Assembly (NCBI GenBank): GCA_963737365.1
Contig: CAVTSD010000007.1
Span: 930,001-994,000, forward strand
Reading direction: 5' to 3'
Origin: Roseiarcus sp963737365
GTDB lineage: Bacteria; Pseudomonadota; Alphaproteobacteria; Rhizobiales; Beijerinckiaceae
DNA length: 64,000 nucleotides
Under the pieces are notes generated by a model. The model was not told the DNA's origin. It made no database searches and saw nothing but the letters and a program-made list of their open reading frames with translations. Positions 51,593-60,692 of the stretch are shown here, piece by piece; within the stretch, counting starts at the first letter, position 1; the number at the start of each line of letters is the position of its first letter. Made by a program: the position numbers and the translations under genes.

Positions 51593-52758
51593 CGCCACAA
51601 ATCCTGCACGCTCACCTGTTGCGCGAGTATCCATGCGGCAGCGTCCGTCAAGGCGCGATCGGGGCCAGGCTGGCGAAGATAGGTCGCAAGGTCCCGCGAT
51701 ATCCGCTCGATCGGGTTCGGCCGCATGAAAGCCTGCAGCCCAACTGAGCGCTGGACGAGCTGCATGAGCTCAAGAGCTTCAGTTTCGACTGCAAGGCGCG
51801 CAAGATTGACGTAGGCCACGAGCTGCTCCGGCGCCCTCGATTCCAAAGGCGCTTCCGTTATCGACGCGGCCTGGGCTACCCAGAGCCTTGCCAATTCAAC
51901 CGCCATGCCAGCTCGGCCCAAACGCGCAGCCTGGTGAGGATCCTTTCCGCGATTTGTCTCCTGCAAATGCTTCCGCAGGAGATCAAAGAGCCTTTCCATG
52001 CCGCCGAGATGCACTGCGGCGAACCGCCACGCACCGGCGGAAAACCAGGGTTGACGTTCGTAGTCCCCCTCGCGGCCTACGATCTCGAGCGGCTCGATCT
52101 CGACCCCGGTGAAATCAACGGCTCCGGTCGCGGAAGCGCGCATCCCTTGCGCCGTCCAACTCGAAAGATCAGTACGATCCGGCGCGCGCAGTTTTGGGAG
52201 GACCATCAGCCGACGTCCATTTTCATCGGTTGCGGTTACGAGCGGGCGTTCAATGTGGCCTGCGCCTGAAGCCAGGATTTTTCGCCCCTCTAGCCAGGAC
52301 CGCCCATGCCTGTGGATCAGGCGAAGCCCATTCGCGTCGTCCGTGTTCCAGACGCCGAACAGCTTGCCGGCTCCCGCTTCTTCTGCAACCAGTTCGATCC
52401 GTTTCTGGTTTCCGTACCGAAGCACGAGTTGAAGGGCGTTGATATGTCCCTCAAACAGCCGGCCAAGCGGCAAGCTACCTGAACCAATTGAACGAAGAAT
52501 TCCGCTCAGGGACAAGCCGGTCAGCCCTGCCCCCCCGAACTTCGCAGGTAAGACGGCGGTTAGGAGGCCTGTGTCGTGCAGAGCAGCGACATCCGCAGCC
52601 GGGTAGGCTCCCTCCTCATCATAGTCACCGGCGCGGGCGAATGCCTTTTCCCCAACGTCTCGAGCCGACCGCTGCAGTAGTCGCCTGCGAACCGAAGCGC
52701 GTTCGTCGGAAAGGGAAATAACCTCCGCAGACGCGGGAGCGGCGGCGACCACGGTCAT
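51589..52758 (-). CDS. Acyl-CoA dehydrogenase-like flavoprotein
   Basis: A 389-residue protein of the acyl-CoA dehydrogenase superfamily from ATG 52758. The N-terminal helical part has YPAADVAALHDTGLLTAVLPAKFGGAGLTGL; the middle beta domain has KLFGVWNTDDANGLRL and VDFTGVEIEPLEIVG; the C-terminal helical domain has LARLAVETEALELMQLVQRSVGLQAF and NPIERISRDLATYLRQPGPDRAL. It is divergent from fatty acid-oxidation members, and I cannot place the catalytic Glu. It starts 4 bases inside the upstream 63-residue gene, so translation is coupled. Probably a biosynthetic oxidoreductase. Confidence 0.8.
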   Translation of the reverse strand: MTVVAAAPASAEVISLSDERASVRRRLLQRSARDVGEKAFARAGDYDEEGAYPAADVAALHDTGLLTAVLPAKFGGAGLTGLSLSGILRSIGSGSLPLGRLFEGHINALQLVLRYGNQKRIELVAEEAGAGKLFGVWNTDDANGLRLIHRHGRSWLEGRKILASGAGHIERPLVTATDENGRRLMVLPKLRAPDRTDLSSWTAQGMRASATGAVDFTGVEIEPLEIVGREGDYERQPWFSAGAWRFAAVHLGGMERLFDLLRKHLQETNRGKDPHQAARLGRAGMAVELARLWVAQAASITEAPLESRAPEQLVAYVNLARLAVETEALELMQLVQRSVGLQAFMRPNPIERISRDLATYLRQPGPDRALTDAAAWILAQQVSVQDLWR

Positions 52759-52946
52759 GCGTCGCTTTCCGCGAGGCGAGCTTCCCGACCCCGGACGCGC
52801 TGCTGCTTCGCAGCCTCCGGGGGGTACTGAGCTGCGTTGGCGGTCTGATGCGCCGCCTCGCGTGGACCGGCGACAAGATAGTTCTCCGGAGCTTCGATGC
52901 CGTCGAAGCCCTTTGTCTTGGCTGTCGTCTTGCTTGATGTCGCCAT
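52755..52946 (-). CDS. 63-residue hypothetical protein, first in the PIG-L operon
   Basis: A small protein from ATG 52946 (GGAGC upstream) with sequence MATSSKTTAKTKGFDGIEAPENYL, then Ala/Gln-rich stretches and a charged end. It is predicted to be mostly disordered. Its stop overlaps the dehydrogenase start (ATGA), like every other junction in this operon, which supports it as a real gene. I recognise no family. Confidence 0.6.
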   Translation of the reverse strand: MATSSKTTAKTKGFDGIEAPENYLVAGPREAAHQTANAAQYPPEAAKQQRVRGREARLAESDA

Positions 52947-53210
52947 TTGAAGCGCTCCGGACACACTGTCTTGTCCGCAAGCAACGCCTAACGTGGCAAT
53001 TCGTGCCATTGTTGTCTGTTTAGGCTTGCAATCCGGCGCTCATTGCGGCGTCCGGGCGCGCAGGCTTCGATGATCGTGCTGCCTACTCAGACAATCGAGA
53101 AGGTGTCGCTCGGTTGGCGTCAACGGGAGCCCGTCGATCGCTGGAACTCTTAGTCCGGGAGGGCGTTATGCGTCGGAACAATTCATGAACGGTTCGGATG
53201 GAGCAACGCG

Positions 53211-53483
53211 ATGACAAACAAAACCAGTGACCGACGACAGACCGACAGCGAATTCGACCCAAAAGACGATCCCGCGCCGAACTCCAATACGGAGAAAGAA
53301 CCTGACGACTGGGTCTCGGAGGACGACCCGATGACCGGGGCTCAAGCTTCCTATCTGAAGACCCTATCCGAAGAAGTGGACGACCCGGAGAGTTTTGCCT
53401 CAGACCTGACCAAGGCTGAAGCTTCAAAGAGGATCAACGCGCTCAAATCGAAACGAGATGAGCCGTCCGGGAACCGGAAGTGA
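53211..53483 (+). CDS. DUF3072 small protein
   Basis: A 90-residue acidic, hydrophilic protein. The first 45 residues are low complexity; the DUF3072 core is DDPMTGAQASYLKTLSEEVDDPESFASDLTKAEASKRINALKSK. The family is widespread in soil bacteria and has unknown function. Confidence 0.8.
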   Translation: MTNKTSDRRQTDSEFDPKDDPAPNSNTEKEPDDWVSEDDPMTGAQASYLKTLSEEVDDPESFASDLTKAEASKRINALKSKRDEPSGNRK

Positions 53484-54079
53484 GCCGCGCGTTCGTCACG
53501 GAGACAAACAGCGAAAGCGTTGGACTGTCTGATCGGGCGATATCAGCTCGCCGCAACCTTGACTGCGCACCATACTGGGACCTCCACCAGCGACCGCGAG
53601 AGCGTCATGGCTGCGCGGGAGCTAGGTTTCTGGCGGATGCAGCGCGCCAATGCCGAAGTCATCAAACCATCAGACGACATGAGCAAGGAGTCGTTCGAAA
53701 TGACGGTCAAGGTTCGCAGGACGGTCGTGAGCATAGGTTTCAGATCGTGGGAGGAGACGAGGCCGATCCCTTGCACAACACAATTTCGCGTGTGTCGCCG
53801 TCCGCCCGCGCATTGCTCACTCATGGCCCCGGAGACGGTTGTTGCTTGCTTTCAGCGGTTACGGTTGCCACCCTGATGGCTAGGCAGGCGCCCTTCTGAA
53901 ATGACGATGCTGTCCCGACTTTGCGCTACGGTTCGAGGTTGAAGGGTGGCTGCGAATTCTCGCGGCCCATCCCGTGAGTTGTCGGCTGACCACGGCGGCA
54001 TAAGGAGAAAACGAGTTCAAGGGCACGCCATGAAACCGCGCAAGCTCCGCGCCCGAAGTGGAGCCGGCTCTGTGCGCGG
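53484..54079. other. 596-bp region without a recognised gene
   Basis: Frames of about 118 and 139 residues exist on the plus strand (53520-53876, 53480-53899), but they overlap each other and show no domain, signal peptide or convincing ribosome site. No RNA or repeat is seen. It may hold decayed coding DNA. Confidence 0.4.
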
Positions 54080-54757
54080 TCACATATGATCCACGAGGCC
54101 GTTGAGCCATCCTCGCGACGCACCGTACCGCACGATCGCGGCGCGGGACCGCAAGCCGAGTTTTTCGGCCGCTCGAGCCTTGTAAGTCTCCACCGTCTTG
54201 ACGCTCACATCGAGGCGCCCCGCGATTTCTTTGTTTCCGAAACCCTGCGCCGTGAATCGCAAGACGTCTGTCTCGCGTGGGCTTAAATCGACCGCGGACA
54301 CTGACATCGGGTCGTGCCCCTGACGCGCGGGCAAGGCCACGTCGGCGACCGCAGGATCGAGAACCATCCCGCCGGCCGCCACGGCGCGAACCGCACGAAC
54401 AAGCTCTTCGGCAGCCGATCGTTTCAAAAGAAAGCCCCGTGCGCCTGCCTGTAGAAGCGGCTGAACGTAAGCTCGATCCTCGTGAACAGTCAGGGCGATG
54501 ATCTTCACACCCGGACATCGCTCCGCGAGAAGTCTCGCGAGTTCGAGCCCGCTGACCCCCGGCATCGACAGGTCGATCACGGCAACGTCGGGCAACAGTT
54601 GAGTGATGAGGGCCAATGCGGTCGTTCCACTAGAGGCTTCGCCGACGAGCTCGATCTCGGGCGCCGCTTGCAGGAGAGCCTTAACGCCGGCGAGGACCAC
54701 AGGGTGGTCATCCACGATCGCTACACGAATCACTCGATCGCCCTGGGACTTATTCAT
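54080..54757 (-). CDS. NarL/FixJ-family response regulator
   Basis: A 225-residue regulator with an N-terminal receiver domain (RVAIVDDHPVVLAGVKALL, phosphoacceptor in DVAVIDLSMPGVSG, Lys in GFLLKRSAAEELV) and a C-terminal LuxR helix-turn-helix (LSPRETDVLRFTAQGFGNKEIAGRLDVSVKTVETYKARAAEKLG). The start overlaps the kinase stop by 4 bases, so they are co-produced. It may control the divergent oxidoreductase operon. Confidence 0.93.
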   Translation of the reverse strand: MNKSQGDRVIRVAIVDDHPVVLAGVKALLQAAPEIELVGEASSGTTALALITQLLPDVAVIDLSMPGVSGLELARLLAERCPGVKIIALTVHEDRAYVQPLLQAGARGFLLKRSAAEELVRAVRAVAAGGMVLDPAVADVALPARQGHDPMSVSAVDLSPRETDVLRFTAQGFGNKEIAGRLDVSVKTVETYKARAAEKLGLRSRAAIVRYGASRGWLNGLVDHM

Positions 54758-56904
54758 GTCGCCGCCGGCGAAGGACTGTGGGGATCGAGAGGAACCGAGA
54801 CGAACAGCGTCGTTCCAGCGTTCGACAACTCGATCCGCAGCAGGCCGCCAATCATCGCGAGGCGCTCGCGCATGCCGAGCAGCCCGAGACCACGGCGGTA
54901 TGCCAATTCAGCGTCTCGGTCGCCGCCAGCGTTCTCGGCGTCAAATCCTGATCCGTCATCCTCGATTACGATACGGATGTCGTCGAGACGCCGGTCGAAG
55001 ACGATGCTCACGTTGCTAGCCCGGGCATGCTTCAGCACGTTCGTAAGAGCTTCTTGAACAACTCGGTAAAGCACCGTCTCAATCTCGGTGGGCAGGCGCG
55101 GTTCAAAAGCGCCCATGATCTGGAGGTCGGCCGCGACGCCGTATCTCTCGTTCCAGTCGGCAATTAGTGCCGCAAGTGCGCGCGGTAGACCAAGGTCGTC
55201 CAGAGCCGTTGGGCGAAGGTCGGCAGAGGCTTGGTGTATGTCGCGCCCGATTTCCATGGTCAGCTTCTGAAGCCAGAGCATGCGTTCTTTGATAGACTGA
55301 TCGCCGGGCGTCACTCGATCTTCAACATCATCTAGAGCCCGCTCCAGCGCCTTTAATCCTAAGGATAGACCTGTCACGGTCTGGCCCACTTGATCGTGCA
55401 GGTCGTGAGCGATTCGCCGCTGGACATCCTCCTGTGCATCAGCCAGCCGCCGCAACAAGCTTAGGCGTTGCGCCTCTGCAAGCTTTTGCGCCCCGACATC
55501 CATGACGATGCCATACAGCGCCGCCCCACTCTCCTCATAGGCTCCGCGCAACTGGCCAAGAAGACGGAGCCACCGCGGCGCCCCCTTCTTTCCGACAACG
55601 CGGAAATCCATATCGAACGACGAACCCTTTTCTACGCAACCTTGCACAGACATCTGAACGCGATCGAGATCCTCGGGATGAACTGCGCTGAGAAACACTG
55701 AAGACGGCCAGTGTTCCTGGCCATCTCCTTGATGAGGCAGGTTAAGCAGCAATCGACAGCGCTCCGAGCCTATGATCCGATCCCGCTCGAAGTCCCATAC
55801 CCAAGTTCCCAGTCCGGCAGCTTCGATTGCAAGGTCAGCGCGGCTCTCGCTCGCCAACAATGCGGCTGCCGAACGTTGCTCTTCCGTCTGGCGTTGCAAC
55901 GCCAATCCTTTGGCCACGATCGCGGTCAACGCAGTTGCTATCGTCAAGCTGCCGATGACGCCGGCAGCGACGGCGTAAAACGCATGTCGTACGGGCCCAT
56001 TGAGGCTATCGCTCGGGATTGCAAGGTGAACGGACCACATGCCGACGTCTGGCAAAGTCCGAAAGATCGTGTCGACAGGGATGCCCTCGAGCGTGCGGCC
56101 CTTATAAAATCCGCCCGAGGATTTATCGATCGCATCATGCAGGGAAGGCGCTGCTGGACGCCCGAGAGTTTCGTCCTCTGAGAGGCTGCGAGCGACGAGG
56201 TTGCCGTGGCGATCCACGACGGCGCCGATCCAGCCATCGGGGAGTCCCGCTTTGCGGAGAATATTGCTCACCGCGTCGGGCGCCATAGCGACAGTGAGAA
56301 CATATCGAAGCGCTCGATTGCGGATGACCGGGATGCGAAGGGCCAAAAGGTGTCGGCCCGAAACCACCCCGACTGGACCGATGCTCCCAATGACTGGTCT
56401 CTGATCGCGCAGCACTTCTTCGAAGCTTTCACGATCCGCTGTCGGTCCAAGTTTGTCGCCTAGAGGTCGCAGAAGATTGAGGATCTGCGTGCCTTGCAGA
56501 TCGTCGAGTTCCACAGTGAACCAAAGGGGACGAGCCGCCTTTAACGCCTGCGCCTCGCGGTAGAACGATGCGAAGTCGGAATCGTCAAGCGACGGAGAGA
56601 GCGCCAAGGCTTCGGCGACCTGCACCTGATTTGTCATTTCCGCCGTGATCCAGCCGCTGACGCGATCGACCGTATCGTGGGCGAGAACGATTGCCGCCGC
56701 CCTCTGGTTGTCGGCCGCGTTGTAGGCGATCCAGTCCGCGAACAAGAGGACGGGAATGGATGCTGCGGCGAGCAACAGGGAGAGGGGGTGATTGAGGTCG
56801 GGCAGACCAAAGGTGCGCTTGCGAGGCGCAGCATCCGATCGAGGGTTTCGACGTCCCTGTCGTTTTGTCGTCGTGTTCAGGACTGCAATCTTAAGGCGCA
56901 GCAT
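54754..56904 (-). CDS. Membrane sensor histidine kinase (NarX/UhpB type)
   Basis: A 716-residue kinase. It has an N-terminal TM helix (HPLSLLLAAASIPVLLFADWIAYNA), a periplasmic dCACHE/CHASE-like sensor to about residue 310, a second TM helix (HAFYAVAAGVIGSLTIATALTAIVA), a PAS domain (about 360-480; LGTWVWDFERDRI) and a HisKA_3 dimerisation domain with the phospho-His in QRRIAHDLHDQVGQTVTG. The HATPase domain has EALTNVLKHARAS (N box), IEDDGSGFD (G1) and RGLGLLGMRERL (G2). The stimulus is unknown. It is divergent from the TPP-dependent enzyme gene. Confidence 0.9.
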   Translation of the reverse strand: MLRLKIAVLNTTTKRQGRRNPRSDAAPRKRTFGLPDLNHPLSLLLAAASIPVLLFADWIAYNAADNQRAAAIVLAHDTVDRVSGWITAEMTNQVQVAEALALSPSLDDSDFASFYREAQALKAARPLWFTVELDDLQGTQILNLLRPLGDKLGPTADRESFEEVLRDQRPVIGSIGPVGVVSGRHLLALRIPVIRNRALRYVLTVAMAPDAVSNILRKAGLPDGWIGAVVDRHGNLVARSLSEDETLGRPAAPSLHDAIDKSSGGFYKGRTLEGIPVDTIFRTLPDVGMWSVHLAIPSDSLNGPVRHAFYAVAAGVIGSLTIATALTAIVAKGLALQRQTEEQRSAAALLASESRADLAIEAAGLGTWVWDFERDRIIGSERCRLLLNLPHQGDGQEHWPSSVFLSAVHPEDLDRVQMSVQGCVEKGSSFDMDFRVVGKKGAPRWLRLLGQLRGAYEESGAALYGIVMDVGAQKLAEAQRLSLLRRLADAQEDVQRRIAHDLHDQVGQTVTGLSLGLKALERALDDVEDRVTPGDQSIKERMLWLQKLTMEIGRDIHQASADLRPTALDDLGLPRALAALIADWNERYGVAADLQIMGAFEPRLPTEIETVLYRVVQEALTNVLKHARASNVSIVFDRRLDDIRIVIEDDGSGFDAENAGGDRDAELAYRRGLGLLGMRERLAMIGGLLRIELSNAGTTLFVSVPLDPHSPSPAAT

Positions 56905-57239
56905 GAAGCGTTTGCCTCACGGCCGAAGCTCCCATTTAGCCGCGATCCGTATCAGGTTCGATCTCGACGCCATCGACCCTACGCGCTTGGCGATCCATCC
57001 GCCACAGGGATCCATCGATCGCCTTGTCAGGTTCGTCCTGACAAGATCGAGGCGCCTCCTGACTTTCGAGGTCAGCGACTTCGGAGAAATATCGAGACGG
57101 TGTCGTGCGGCCCGGAACGATAGCGCTTTAGGCGAGGCGAGCCAAAGTCAAAAAGTCACTGAATCGATCAAGCTGCGGATCGATCTGCGTCTCGCGTTTG
57201 TTGAGAGAGACGACGACCGGTGTTTCGAGGAGCGATGAC
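56905..57239. other. 335-bp divergent promoter region
   Basis: Lies between the kinase (minus) and the TPP-enzyme operon (plus). It contains two inverted repeats, at 57023-57045 and 57059-57075, and no gene. It should hold both promoters. Confidence 0.55.
57023..57075. promoter_or_regulatory. Pair of inverted repeats, possible response-regulator sites
   Basis: CTTGTCAGG-TTCGT-CCTGACAAG (perfect 9-bp arms, 57023-57045) is followed by CTGAC-TTTCGAG-GTCAG (57059-57075). Both share GTCAG/CTGAC half-sites. NarL-type regulators bind inverted repeats, and the regulator gene is the neighbouring operon. The link is inference. Confidence 0.45.
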
Positions 57240-59018
57240 ATGAATGTCAGCGAGTACGTGTGGCAGCGCCTTGTCGATTGGGGACTGACGCGAGTCTACG
57301 GCTACCCGGGCGACGGCGTCGGCGGGCTGGACGTCGCCCTGGAGAAAGCCAAAGACAAGATGCAATACGTTCAGGTGCGCCATGAGGAAATGGCGGCCTT
57401 CATGGCCTCCGCCCACGCCAAGTTCACGGGCGGAGTCGGACTTTGCTATGCGACTTCGGGCCCGGGCGCGATCCATCTTCTGACCGGATTGTATGACGCA
57501 AAGGCCGATCATGTACCTGTCGTGGCCATTGTCGGACAGCAGGCCCGTTCTGCCCTTGGAGCCGACTACCAGCAGGAGGTCGACCTCCAAAACCTCTTCA
57601 AGGACGTGGCGGGAGACTACGTCCACATGGCCAGCGTGCCCGGACAGGTCCGCCAACTTATCGATCGCGCCGTTCGTATCGCCTCCACAAAGCGCGTCGT
57701 GACTTGCGTGATCCTGCCCAACGATCTGCAGCTGCTGGACTATAAGGATCCGCCGCTGGTTCACGGCACGACCCATACTGGCATCGGCTATGCGAGTCCG
57801 GCGAAACTTCCAGATTCTTCCGTGCTGCAACAGGCGGCCGATGTGCTGAATGCGGGTAAAAAGGTTGCTATCCTGGTCGGCGCTGGCGCGCTGGGAGCCA
57901 CGGACGAGGTCATCGCCATCGCCGATAGGCTCCAGGCTGGCTGCGCCAAGGCGCTGTTGGGCAAGACAGCGCTGCCCGACGACCTGCCCTGGGTCACCGG
58001 GTCGCTTGGGCTTCTCGGAACAGAACCAAGTTGGGATCTGATGAAGGAATGCGACACATTCCTCATGATTGGGTCGGCCTTCCCCTACAGCGAATTCCTA
58101 CCCAAGCCGGGCAGCGCTCGGGGCGTGCAGATCGACATCGACGGCGGGCGGCTCAGCCTCCGTTATCCGATGGAAGTCAACATGATTGGCGATAGTGCAG
58201 CTACACTGAGCGCATTGCTGCCCATGCTGAAGCAAAAGCCGACTGGCGCCTGGCGCAAGGGGATCGAGGAAGGCGTCGCGAAATGGTGGAAGCTCCTCGA
58301 GGAGCGCGCCATGCAGCCGGCCGATCCGATCAATCCCCAGCGCATCTTCTGGGAATTGTCCAAGCGGCTGCCAAATAACGTCATCATGACGGGCGACAGC
58401 GGCTCAGTCGCCAATTGGTACGCCCGCGACATCAAGATCCGGCGCGGCATGATGGGCTCGCTGTCTGGTGGGCTAGCGTCCTTGGGCGCCGCGACCCCCT
58501 ACGCCATGGCGGCCAAGATGGCCCACCCGGATCGACCGGTCATCGGCTTCATCGGCGACGGTGCGATGCAGATGAATGGCCTGAACGTGATGATCACTGT
58601 TTCGAAATATTGGCAGGAGTGGGCTGACCCGCGCTTCATCATCATGGTGTTGAACAATCGCGACCTGAACCAGGTGACTTGGGAGGAGCGGATTCAACTT
58701 GGTGACGGGAAGACGGAATCAACCCAGAGCATTCCGGATTTCCCCTATCACAGATATGCTGAGCTGATCGGTTTGAAAGGCATCTTCGTCGATGATCCAG
58801 AGAAGCTCGGAGCGGCATGGGAGGAAGCGTTAAGCGCGGACCGGCCGGTCATTCTCGAAGTCTATGCCGACCCAAACGTGCCGCCCCTTCCGCCGCACAT
58901 TACGCTGAAGGACGCGACCCATTTCATGACCATGATGGGCGACGAGCCTGAACTGGGCAGCGTCCTCAAGAACAGCGCCAAACAGATCCTGGCTGGCGTT
59001 CTACCGGGCAAGGATTGA
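57240..59018 (+). CDS. Thiamine-pyrophosphate-dependent enzyme, pyruvate oxidase-like
   Basis: A 592-residue enzyme of the acetolactate synthase/pyruvate oxidase superfamily. Three domains: N-terminal Pyr domain with the catalytic Glu in VQVRHEEMAAFMASAHAKF, a central domain, and a C-terminal PP domain with GFIGDGAMQMNGLNVMI (GDG) and LNNRDLNQVTW (NN), the TPP motif. The N-terminus (SEYVWQRLVDWGLTRVYGYPGDGVGGL) fits the pyruvate oxidase-like group rather than biosynthetic ALS. The 2-oxoacid is unknown. It is the first gene of a likely five-gene operon. Confidence 0.88.
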   Translation: MNVSEYVWQRLVDWGLTRVYGYPGDGVGGLDVALEKAKDKMQYVQVRHEEMAAFMASAHAKFTGGVGLCYATSGPGAIHLLTGLYDAKADHVPVVAIVGQQARSALGADYQQEVDLQNLFKDVAGDYVHMASVPGQVRQLIDRAVRIASTKRVVTCVILPNDLQLLDYKDPPLVHGTTHTGIGYASPAKLPDSSVLQQAADVLNAGKKVAILVGAGALGATDEVIAIADRLQAGCAKALLGKTALPDDLPWVTGSLGLLGTEPSWDLMKECDTFLMIGSAFPYSEFLPKPGSARGVQIDIDGGRLSLRYPMEVNMIGDSAATLSALLPMLKQKPTGAWRKGIEEGVAKWWKLLEERAMQPADPINPQRIFWELSKRLPNNVIMTGDSGSVANWYARDIKIRRGMMGSLSGGLASLGAATPYAMAAKMAHPDRPVIGFIGDGAMQMNGLNVMITVSKYWQEWADPRFIIMVLNNRDLNQVTWEERIQLGDGKTESTQSIPDFPYHRYAELIGLKGIFVDDPEKLGAAWEEALSADRPVILEVYADPNVPPLPPHITLKDATHFMTMMGDEPELGSVLKNSAKQILAGVLPGKD

Positions 59019-59103
59019 TTGCCCTCGCCAAAGACTTTGCGGGGCTACGACCCGCAAGCGAGGAGGTTCAGGAGAGCAACTGAGGTCCACAAAGGAAAAC
59101 GCC

Positions 59104-60054
59104 ATGCGACGCGATGTTCGTCAACCCGACTTCAGGCACACACTACGCCCGCGCAACGATATGTCAGAACGAGCGCGCGCGGTACCGCCCAGACACCAGG
59201 TGGATCGACCGCGTGGCACAGCCCAAGCGCCGGCCTCTCACGATCGCCCCGCGCGGCAGCTTCATGGCGCGGCAGCGGTCCTCGGTGCATCGGTTCTGAT
59301 GGATAGCGCTGTCGAACATTACCGCGGGTCGTTCAAGAACGAGGCGATGATTTTGCCGCTGATCTCATCGGCCTTGAACATCGCATCTGGCCTCCATGGC
59401 ATGAGCGCCTCGGAGACCGACAGCCATAAGGGCCGGACGCTTGCCTATGTCGCGGCGATCGGCGTGGGAACCATTGGAACCGGCTTTCATATCTACAACG
59501 TCAGAAAGCGCGTCGGAGGGTTCCGGTGGGAGAACTTCTTCTATGGCGCGCCTCTTGGAGCCCCGGCCGCGCTACTCTTGTCCGGCATGGCTGGGCTCGC
59601 GGCGGATCGGCTGGCGGGAAACGCCAGGCGGCAAGGTGAAGCCACGCTGCTCGGTCTACCAGCGGGACGCGTGCTTGCGGCGTTCACCAGCCTCGGCCTG
59701 CTTGGAACCGTTGGCGAGGCAGGACTGCTTCACTTTCGGGGGAATTTCCAAAATCCCGCCATGTATTTGCCCGTGACCTTGCCACCCATCGCTGCGGCGG
59801 TGATGGCTGAGGCGGCCGTGAAGCCGTCGCGTCGCAAGCGGGGACTCGCCCGCGTCTGGCTCGGCGTGACGTCGCTTCTCGGCTTCGCCGGCGTGGGGTT
59901 TCATTGCTACGGCGTTTCCCGAGCAATGGGCGGCTGGAAGAACTGGCGCCAGAACGTCGTGGCCGGGCCGCCAATTCCCGCTCCCCCGAGTTTCGCTGGT
60001 CTCGCTCTTGGCGGGATCGCGGCGTTGACGCTGATCGAAAAGGCCGAGGGATGA
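59104..60054 (+). CDS. Multi-pass membrane protein linked to the GMC dehydrogenase operon
   Basis: A 316-residue protein with about eight hydrophobic segments in the part after residue 50. The first ~50 residues are Arg/Pro-rich and may be partly spurious; an internal ATG at 59161 is another possible start. SAVEHYRGSFKNEAMILPLISSALNIASG and LLHFRGNFQNPAMYLPVTLPPIAAA are internally similar, so the gene looks like an ancient duplication. Its stop overlaps the next start (ATGA). It may be a membrane partner or quinone-side component of the dehydrogenase, which is inference. Confidence 0.7.
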   Translation: MRRDVRQPDFRHTLRPRNDMSERARAVPPRHQVDRPRGTAQAPASHDRPARQLHGAAAVLGASVLMDSAVEHYRGSFKNEAMILPLISSALNIASGLHGMSASETDSHKGRTLAYVAAIGVGTIGTGFHIYNVRKRVGGFRWENFFYGAPLGAPAALLLSGMAGLAADRLAGNARRQGEATLLGLPAGRVLAAFTSLGLLGTVGEAGLLHFRGNFQNPAMYLPVTLPPIAAAVMAEAAVKPSRRKRGLARVWLGVTSLLGFAGVGFHCYGVSRAMGGWKNWRQNVVAGPPIPAPPSFAGLALGGIAALTLIEKAEG

Positions 60055-60692
60055 CGAACCGCTTTCCGGGTTACGATGTCCTCAAGAAACGCAACACGCT
60101 GTCCTGGAATGAGCCGACGCGAAAAGCCATCGACAAACGGATCGCTGTGCATCCCGGCCCCCGCTTCTTCACCGAGCCGGAATGGTTGACCCTCGGCGCG
60201 GTTTGCGCCCGTATCGTGCCTCAACCGAAAGATCGGCCGCCGGTGCCGCTTCCGGCCTATGTCGACGAGAAGATGTTCGACGATCATCGGGACGGCTACC
60301 GCTTCGCAAAACTCCTGCCGCAGCGCGAGGCCTGGAAGGCGGCGCTGGCGGCGGTCGACGCCGAAGCGCGGGAGCGGCACGGCGCCGTCTATCATGCGTT
60401 GCACGCGCGGCAGCAGGACGCCATCCTCACCCGGATGCAGAAGGGCGAACTTCAGGGGCCACTCTGGCGGGACATGCCCTCAGATGTGTTCTTCAGTAAG
60501 CGCGTGCTGCACGATATCGTCGGCGCCTATTACGCCCACCCCACCGCCTGGAGTGAGATCGGCTGGGCGGGCCCAGCGAGCCCACGCGGCTTCGTACGGC
60601 TCGATAAGAACATGCGAGATCCCTGGGAGGCCGCCGAGGCCTATCCTGGCAAAGAAGCCAGAGCGCGTCGGGAGAACGATCGTGTTGTCTAG
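60051..60692 (+). CDS. Gluconate 2-dehydrogenase subunit 3 family protein
   Basis: A 213-residue protein from ATG 60051. It has FFTEPEWLTLGAVCARIVPQPKD, DEKMFDDHRDGYRFAKLL, ARQQDAILTRMQKGEL, and the C-terminal VLHDIVGAYYAHPTAWSEIGWAGPASPRGF, all typical of the family. In characterised enzymes this small subunit associates with the GMC flavoprotein and carries a Tat signal; no Tat signal is visible here. It overlaps both neighbours. Confidence 0.85.
   Translation: MTNRFPGYDVLKKRNTLSWNEPTRKAIDKRIAVHPGPRFFTEPEWLTLGAVCARIVPQPKDRPPVPLPAYVDEKMFDDHRDGYRFAKLLPQREAWKAALAAVDAEARERHGAVYHALHARQQDAILTRMQKGELQGPLWRDMPSDVFFSKRVLHDIVGAYYAHPTAWSEIGWAGPASPRGFVRLDKNMRDPWEAAEAYPGKEARARRENDRVV

Noticed and set aside
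50776..51682. 298-residue plus-strand frame (50786-51682)
   Set aside because: Antisense to the PIG-L gene, which carries intact zinc motifs.
53480..53899. Plus-strand frames of 139 and 118 residues
   Set aside because: Two overlapping frames with no conserved motif; neither has a convincing start.
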